From: Lachnospiraceae bacterium YSB2008
GTDB taxonomy: Bacteria; Bacillota; Clostridia; Lachnospirales; Lachnospiraceae
Assembly (NCBI GenBank): GCA_000687655.1
Contig: JHWR01000018.1
Location: forward strand, 1-34,168
DNA length: 34,168 nucleotides
Reading direction: 5' to 3'
The notes under the pieces are model-generated. The model ran no database searches. It had not been told where the DNA came from and saw only the letters and a list, made by a program, of their open reading frames with translations. A program made the translations under genes and the position numbers. Each line of letters starts with the position of its first letter. Within the stretch, counting starts at the first letter, position 1. Shown piece after piece: positions 30,476-34,168 of this stretch.

Positions 30476-30961
30476 ATGGGTACAGTAATAGTTTTTTATT
30501 CTATGCTTGGAAATTGTGAGATGGTGGCGGAGAAGATAGCTACAAAGCTTGATGCGGATATAATAAGAATCGAACCGGATAAATCGTATCCGGATAAGGG
30601 CGCAAAAAAGTTCTTATGGGGCGGAAAGAGTGCTGTAATGGGTGAGAGGCCGGCACTTAAGCCTTATAAGTTTGAAGCATCAAAATATGATAATATTATC
30701 CTTGGTTTCCCCGTTTGGGCAAGCCGTCCTGCTCCGCCGCTCTGTACATTTCTGGACGAGCATAAGGAACAGATTAAAGGAAAGAAAATATCTGTATTTG
30801 CCTGTCAGAGCGGTAATGGCGCACAGAAGGCTTTTGAAAGAATTAAGAAGCAGATCAGTATAGATGAGTTTGAGGCGGAACTGATACTTATAGATCCGAA
30901 GACACGAGTTAATGAAGATAATGATAGGAAAATAGAAGCTTTTTGTGAGAAACTTATCTAG
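30476..30961 (+). CDS. Flavodoxin family protein
   Basis: A 161-aa flavodoxin-like protein. The FMN phosphate loop is FYSMLGNCEMVA (residues 7-18), the second loop contains FPVWASRPAPPL near 77-88, and the third is ACQSGNGAQ near 108-116. Sequence WGGKSAVMGERP in the middle is typical of the longer-chain group. It should be a cytosolic FMN electron carrier. It starts one base after the PadR stop and closes the intact part of the redox operon; the ferredoxin remnant behind it suggests that the operon was longer before. Confidence 0.92.
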   Translation: MGTVIVFYSMLGNCEMVAEKIATKLDADIIRIEPDKSYPDKGAKKFLWGGKSAVMGERPALKPYKFEASKYDNIILGFPVWASRPAPPLCTFLDEHKEQIKGKKISVFACQSGNGAQKAFERIKKQISIDEFEAELILIDPKTRVNEDNDRKIEAFCEKLI

Positions 30962-31145
30962 GCCTCACACAATTGGAGAGATAAAAAAGTATTTGTGATT
31001 GTGACTATGGGGCTTTTCAGTGGTGGCGGTTGCGAGTGACCGCTGCACCATGTGCTATCGCTGTATTAATAAATGTCCTAAGCAGGCAATCACGCTTCTT
31101 GGGAAAAGAGTAGTAGAACAGAGTGTGATTGAGAAATATCTGTAG
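30962..31145 (+). pseudogene. Remnant of an EFR1-type flavodoxin-ferredoxin gene
   Basis: Two frames carry pieces of one protein. Frame one gives KKVFVIVTMGLFSGGG (30983-31030), a flavodoxin-domain strand and loop as in EFR1 proteins. The other frame gives CTMCYRCINKCPKQAI and ends at TAG 31143-31145, the last ferredoxin cluster of such a protein. More than a hundred expected residues between them are missing and the frame changes. It begins at the stop codon of the flavodoxin gene. The simplest reading is a gene lost by internal deletion. Confidence 0.7.
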
Positions 31146-31210
31146 AAAGATACTTGTAGATAAAAATCAAAGAACTTTGGGAAAAATCGATTTTAAATTG
31201 CTGGATTTAG

Positions 31211-32428
31211 AAATATTTGCTGAACGAAGGCATTCCAAGTGCTAATATTATACGTTTTGCTTTTGATTCAGATGAAGATATAGATTTGCTTGAATCATTT
31301 TACCCTGAGGAACCGACAAAGCTTGAACAATCTCAAAATGTATTTTACGTGAATTCCAAGAAGTTTAGAGCATATATAAAGAATCGAACAAATGATAAGG
31401 ATAAGTATTATCTGCTATTGGATGAAGTACAGATGCTTGATAGTTTTGTTGGGACTCTTAACGGATTGTTAAGACATAGCAACTATGATATCTACGTTAC
31501 AGGATCTAATTCAAAGTTTTTGTCTTCAGATATAGCAACTGAGTTTAAGGGAAGAGGGACAATTATTCATGTATTGCCCCTTGCTTTTTCGGAGTATATG
31601 CAAGGGATAGATCTGCCACCGGAAAAAGCTTGGAGAGAGTACATAGTAACAGGAGGTATACCTCTTGTAGCTCAAATGAAAAGTGAAGAAGAAAAAATAT
31701 CTTACCTTAAAAATCTATGCGAAGAGACATATTTAAAGGATATAATCATTCATAACAGAATCAAGAAAAAAGTGGAACTAGGTGATACATTTGATATTTT
31801 GGCTTCTATGATTGGTAGTCCTGTAAATGCCAGGAAAATCTCTGACACATTTAAGAGTATTATGGATAAGGGTATTACTGCTGATACGGTTGGTGATTAT
31901 ATTGATTATTTTCAAGATGCTTTTGTTGTGTCTAAAGCAAAAAGATATAATATTAAGGGCAGAAAATACATAGGTTCACCGTATAAACTTTATTTTGAAG
32001 ATGTGGGTGTGAGAAATGCCAGACTAAATTTTAGACAGATAGAAGAAACTCATATCATGGAAAATATACTGTACAATGAATTAAGGTACAGAGGGTTTAA
32101 TGTTGATGTCGGAGAATTGAGTGTTAGTGAAAAAACGGATCGTGTGGATATAAATGGTAAGTCAATATATGCACAGAAAAATCTTGAGGTTGATTTTATA
32201 GCGTCAAAAGGTAATCAAAAATTTTACATTCAGTCGGCGTTATCGATAGAAACAGTTGAGAAACAGATGCAGGAAAAAAGAAGTTTATATTATATAGATG
32301 ATTCATTTAAAAAAATAGTAGTAGCAAAGTCCGGTATTAATCCGACATATGATGAAAATGGTGTGATGACAATCGATTTATTTGACTTTTTGTTAAGTGA
32401 TAAGGTTTTAGAAACAGATGCTATCTAA
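31211..32428 (+). pseudogene. AAA ATPase/DUF4143 gene lacking its 5' end
   Basis: About 400 codons of an AAA_14 plus DUF4143 ATPase. Present are the Walker B segment YYLLLDEVQML, the sensor-like YVTGSNSKFLSSD, the R-G-R-G-type FKGRG motif, and the C-terminal DUF4143 with an LEVDFIAS nuclease-like strand. The usual first 60-odd residues with the Walker A loop are absent: the frame opens after a TAG at 31208, with only a TTG at 31217 as possible start and no ribosome binding site. ATP binding should be lost. An insertion sequence begins about 30 bases after its stop codon. Confidence 0.75.
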
Positions 32429-32460
32429 CTGGAGAAATACTTGTAAAGAAATGAAATGTC

Positions 32461-32605
32461 AACTACCCACGACCTAAAGACCATGGGCTTGTAACTGCCC
32501 AGTCGTATTAACGGTTTACACCTCCGACCTTTAACCCCGATAAGCATTTCTGCTTAACGTGGCGTTACATCATAGGTTGGTTGACAGCACCCTTTACGGC
32601 AAAGT
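32461..32605 (-). ncRNA. Putative omega RNA (reRNA) of the IS605-like element
   Basis: The 145 bases after the tnpB stop on the minus strand hold several stems: TAACG-CCA-CGTTA, TAAGCA-GAAA-TGCTTA, and CCCATG with CGTGGG near the element end. The tail reads GGTCGTGGGTAGTTGAC, as at right ends of other IS200/IS605 elements. In TnpB systems this region is the RNA scaffold and the guide comes from flanking DNA beyond the end, here the bases leaving 32458 toward the truncated ATPase gene. Exact ends cannot be fixed from sequence alone. Confidence 0.6.
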
Positions 32606-33745
32606 TTACTCTGCCGTAACTGTATCAGGTACTTGGCTATCTTCGAGATAGTTTATTCCCATTCGATACAGATTCATTGCTCCAATGCGGTCATCGTTTG
32701 ATTTATAACCACAGTTTTTACAAGTAAACAGATGTATCTTCTTGTTGCGGTTAGCTTTTTCAATGTGTCCACATACTGGACAACACTGACTTGTATATCG
32801 AGGGTTAACCTTGATAACAGCAGACTGATTCTGTTTAGCTTTGTAAGTGAGTTTCTGTTCAAGGTCGTAAAAAGACCATGATACAGCCACATAGCGATCT
32901 TTTGTTCTGACACGCTCTGTAGCGTTGCGGACTCCCGACAAATCTTCAAGAACAAAGAGTGTATGCTTCGGATTGGATTCAACAAGTGCCTTTGATACCT
33001 GGTGGTTTACATCCTGCATCCAACGGTTTTCTCGCTGACCGATAGCTTTAATCCTGCGTCTTGCGGATGGTGTCTGACACATTTGGAGTTCTTTACGAAG
33101 TTTTGAATAGTGAGCACGTTTTTGTTTGATAGCTTTCCCGCTGACAAAGCCGGTCTTGTGCTTACTATCATAAGTGGCAACAATAAAGTTAATGCCTCTG
33201 TCAATACCTACAACATTGCAGATATCGGAAATACTGCTTTCCTCGATATCATAGGTAACAGGGATATGTAAAAAATACTTGCCATGCTTATTTACAAGTT
33301 TAGCTGTGCCAAATTTATAGAGTGTATGATCAAAGTATTTAGACATACCTTCAGCGAAATACGGCAGCTTGACACGGCCATTCAGTGTATTAACTGAAAA
33401 ACAGTTTCGAGTAAGCGAATAATCCCTGTTCCAAACAAGGTCATACTGAGGCTTCTTGAAAGAAGGTCGAATCCATTCTTTCTGATTTTCAAGAATGGTC
33501 TTATATCTTGCGATTACAGTCTTAAAAACCGACTGAGCCATCTGAGATTTGAGCCCAAACTTCTCGCGGAGCACAGAGTACAAAGTCTTGTTCAAAGAAA
33601 ACTGTTTTAGGTCATGTGTGCAGAACACATAGGCTGATACATAATTACAGGCAGCAGAATAAACAGACATGGTTTCATCAAGCAGAACCTTACTGTCTGT
33701 ATCAACAGATATCTGTATTTTAGCTGTAACTGTCATCTGTTCCAT
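32606..33745 (-). CDS. tnpB: TnpB, RNA-guided endonuclease of IS200/IS605 element
   Basis: A 379-aa TnpB. RuvC residues are seen in VGIDRGINFI (Asp), FVLEDLSG (Glu) and NDDRIGAMNL (Asp), and the zinc ribbon has CCPVCG and FTCKNCG. An N-terminal wedge-type region precedes them. The frame is complete, so it may be an active nuclease. The start at 33745 is preferred because GAGG lies seven bases upstream; the ATG at 33751 is too close to it. A TATAAT lies upstream inside a dyad (33765-33799). Confidence 0.93.
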   Translation of the reverse strand: MEQMTVTAKIQISVDTDSKVLLDETMSVYSAACNYVSAYVFCTHDLKQFSLNKTLYSVLREKFGLKSQMAQSVFKTVIARYKTILENQKEWIRPSFKKPQYDLVWNRDYSLTRNCFSVNTLNGRVKLPYFAEGMSKYFDHTLYKFGTAKLVNKHGKYFLHIPVTYDIEESSISDICNVVGIDRGINFIVATYDSKHKTGFVSGKAIKQKRAHYSKLRKELQMCQTPSARRRIKAIGQRENRWMQDVNHQVSKALVESNPKHTLFVLEDLSGVRNATERVRTKDRYVAVSWSFYDLEQKLTYKAKQNQSAVIKVNPRYTSQCCPVCGHIEKANRNKKIHLFTCKNCGYKSNDDRIGAMNLYRMGINYLEDSQVPDTVTAE

Positions 33746-33764
33746 AAGCATACCTCATAGATAA

Positions 33765-33799
33765 TTCACTAAAAATATTATATACTATTATTTAGTGAA
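33765..33799. promoter_or_regulatory. Dyad surrounding the tnpB -10 element
   Basis: TTCACTAAA (33765-33773) and TTTAGTGAA (33791-33799) are inverted around 17 AT-rich bases; on the minus strand the middle contains TATAAT. It lies between tnpB and the divergent tnpA stub, so it could be an operator or promoter region for both. Confidence 0.5.
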
Positions 33800-33823
33800 A
33801 TGCAACGATTGGGGGATATTTTT

Positions 33824-33871
33824 ATGGATAATAGATACCATCGTCACAACAGGCGCAAAGCGTTTATATAG
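33824..33871 (+). pseudogene. Possible stub of tnpA (IS200/IS605 transposase)
   Basis: A 15-codon frame with a good GGGGGA site upstream begins M-D-N-R-Y-H-R-H-N, similar to starts of IS200/IS605 TnpA proteins, then turns into unrelated codons and stops. IS605 has tnpA divergent from tnpB, which fits the layout. The catalytic HUH part is gone. The stub is too short to be certain. Confidence 0.35.
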
Positions 33872-34033
33872 ACAATAAAAAACAGCGACAGGGTGTTATG
33901 AGTAGAAATAATACTTGTAACGCCCTTTTGTGTGAAAAGAAATAGAGGTGGACAGAAGTTATTTCTGTAATGACTTTCTTCCAAGATGGGATGTTAACAA
34001 ATTTGATGCAATACTGTCAGGAATATGTGGTAT
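33872..34033. other. Intergenic remnant between two insertion sequences
   Basis: No complete gene is seen. A long hairpin lies at 33891-33925. A frame from GTG 33948 (with GAGG before it) reads into the IS21-like end as protein-like sequence with FLPRWDVNKFDAIL, and may be a gene cut by the insertion; the alternative frame from ATG 33978 gives 22 residues. Neither is assignable. Confidence 0.4.
33891..33929 (+). terminator. Terminator-like hairpin in the remnant region
   Basis: GGGTGTTATGAGTA and TACTTGTAACGCCC form a 14 bp stem with three wobble pairs and a seven-base loop, followed by TTTTGTGTG. It could be the terminator of a lost gene or an end hairpin of the IS605-like element. Confidence 0.6.
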
Positions 34034-34045
34034 TGTAAATGTTAC

Positions 34046-34083
34046 TATAAAAATGTACATTTAGTGGAATATAAAAATGTACA
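34046..34083. repeat. Two TATAAAAATGTACA direct repeats
   Basis: Exact 14-base copies at 34046-34059 and 34070-34083, 24 bases apart. Multiple copies of such boxes are transposase binding sites at the ends of IS21-family elements. Confidence 0.75.
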
Positions 34084-34124
34084 AAATTAAGCATCATGTT
34101 ATGCTACCCATGGAGGTGATCTTC

Positions 34125-34168
34125 ATGGATAACAAGTTGCTAACTCAGTTGAGAATCCTTAAATTGAC
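34125..34168 (+). CDS. N-terminus of an IS21-type gene, IstB-like (partial)
   Basis: ATG 34125 follows GGAGGTGAT at 34112-34120. The 14 visible residues contain LLTQLRILKL, which resembles the start of IstB-like helper ATPases. In a complete IS21 element istA lies before istB, so either this is an unusual start of istA or istA is missing. Too little is present to decide. Confidence 0.45.
   Translation, partial: MDNKLLTQLRILKL

Larger units (their letters stand above)
32458..33871 (-). mobile_element. IS605-like insertion sequence (tnpB, omega RNA, tnpA stub)
   Basis: The unit holds an intact tnpB on the minus strand, a structured region beyond its 3' end ending in CTACCCACGACC on the plus strand (typical of right ends of this group), and perhaps the first codons of a divergent tnpA. 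The right end is near 32458-32463; the left end is not certain and may have been deleted with tnpA. Without TnpA the copy should not move by itself. Confidence 0.72.
34034..34168 (+). mobile_element. Left end of an IS21-like element, running off the window
   Basis: Starting near TGTAAATG (34034), the sequence has two TATAAAAATGTACA repeats of the kind found in IS21-family terminal regions, then a short leader and a gene start with a strong GGAGGTGAT site. The true boundary and the rest of the element are not visible. Confidence 0.5.

Noticed and set aside
34046-34083. Repeats considered as the start of a CRISPR array
   Set aside because: Only two 14-base copies with a ten-base gap; the pattern matches insertion sequence end boxes instead.

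Overview
The window looks like chromosome of an AT-rich anaerobic Firmicute, most likely a Lachnospiraceae member of the Butyrivibrio type. This is inferred from strong AGGAGG-type ribosome binding sites, short gaps or ATGA overlaps between co-directional genes, and families common in that group (DUF1653, DUF4298, C_GCAxxG_C_C, AlkZ-related, Rpn-like PD-(D/E)XK, WYL, EFR1-type ferredoxin). No rRNA, tRNA, CRISPR array or prophage structural gene was seen. Almost everything is on the + strand; the minus-strand genes are a PBECR-like nuclease, one unknown gene and the tnpB of an insertion sequence.

Layout. 1-1090: tail of an unidentified gene, its terminator, an unknown gene, then a promoter buried in a 22 bp inverted repeat. 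1119-6295: an archaeal-type ATPase (DUF234), then a seven-gene run (Dabb, MBL hydrolase, membrane protein, YD-repeat lipoprotein, DUF1653, histidine phosphatase, C_GCAxxG_C_C) closed by a terminator. 6520-8118: an Rpn-like nuclease gene with an AlkZ-related gene. 8257-8570: two tiny membrane proteins, one of only 35 aa. 8750-11865: a GTPase with a DUF697-like tail, an overlapping 44-aa ORF, a macro domain protein, an SGNH hydrolase and ThpR. 11972-14128: an unknown gene alone, then an HD protein, a cysteine-less ArsC-like protein and a thiamine-binding-like protein. 14278-17070: two minus-strand genes convergent with short + strand units (methyltransferase, DUF4298, small Cys protein).

17163-25690 is rich in cyclic-di-GMP genes: a 7TM-PAS-(degenerate GGDEF)-EAL protein followed by YhhN, a lipid kinase, a WYL regulator and a dCache-HAMP-GGDEF protein in one tight run, then an EamA transporter with a 6TM-GGDEF protein. 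25744-29064 holds a double GNAT, a nitrilase-family amidase and a DUF3592-like membrane protein. 29108-30961 is a redox operon (membrane ferredoxin, PadR regulator, flavodoxin) whose promoter carries two back-to-back 15 bp dyads, the likely PadR operators. It is followed by a decayed EFR1 ferredoxin remnant.

The right end is a decay and insertion zone: an AAA/DUF4143 ATPase lacking its Walker A region, an IS605-like element (intact tnpB, putative omega RNA, perhaps a stub of divergent tnpA), and the start of what looks like an IS21-family element running off the edge.

The items most worth following up are the phased operator at 1020-1090, the PadR-dyad redox operon, the unannotated small proteins at 8463-8570 and 9987-10121, the Ser-for-Cys ArsC-like protein, the orphan PBECR-type nuclease and the c-di-GMP/lipid cluster.
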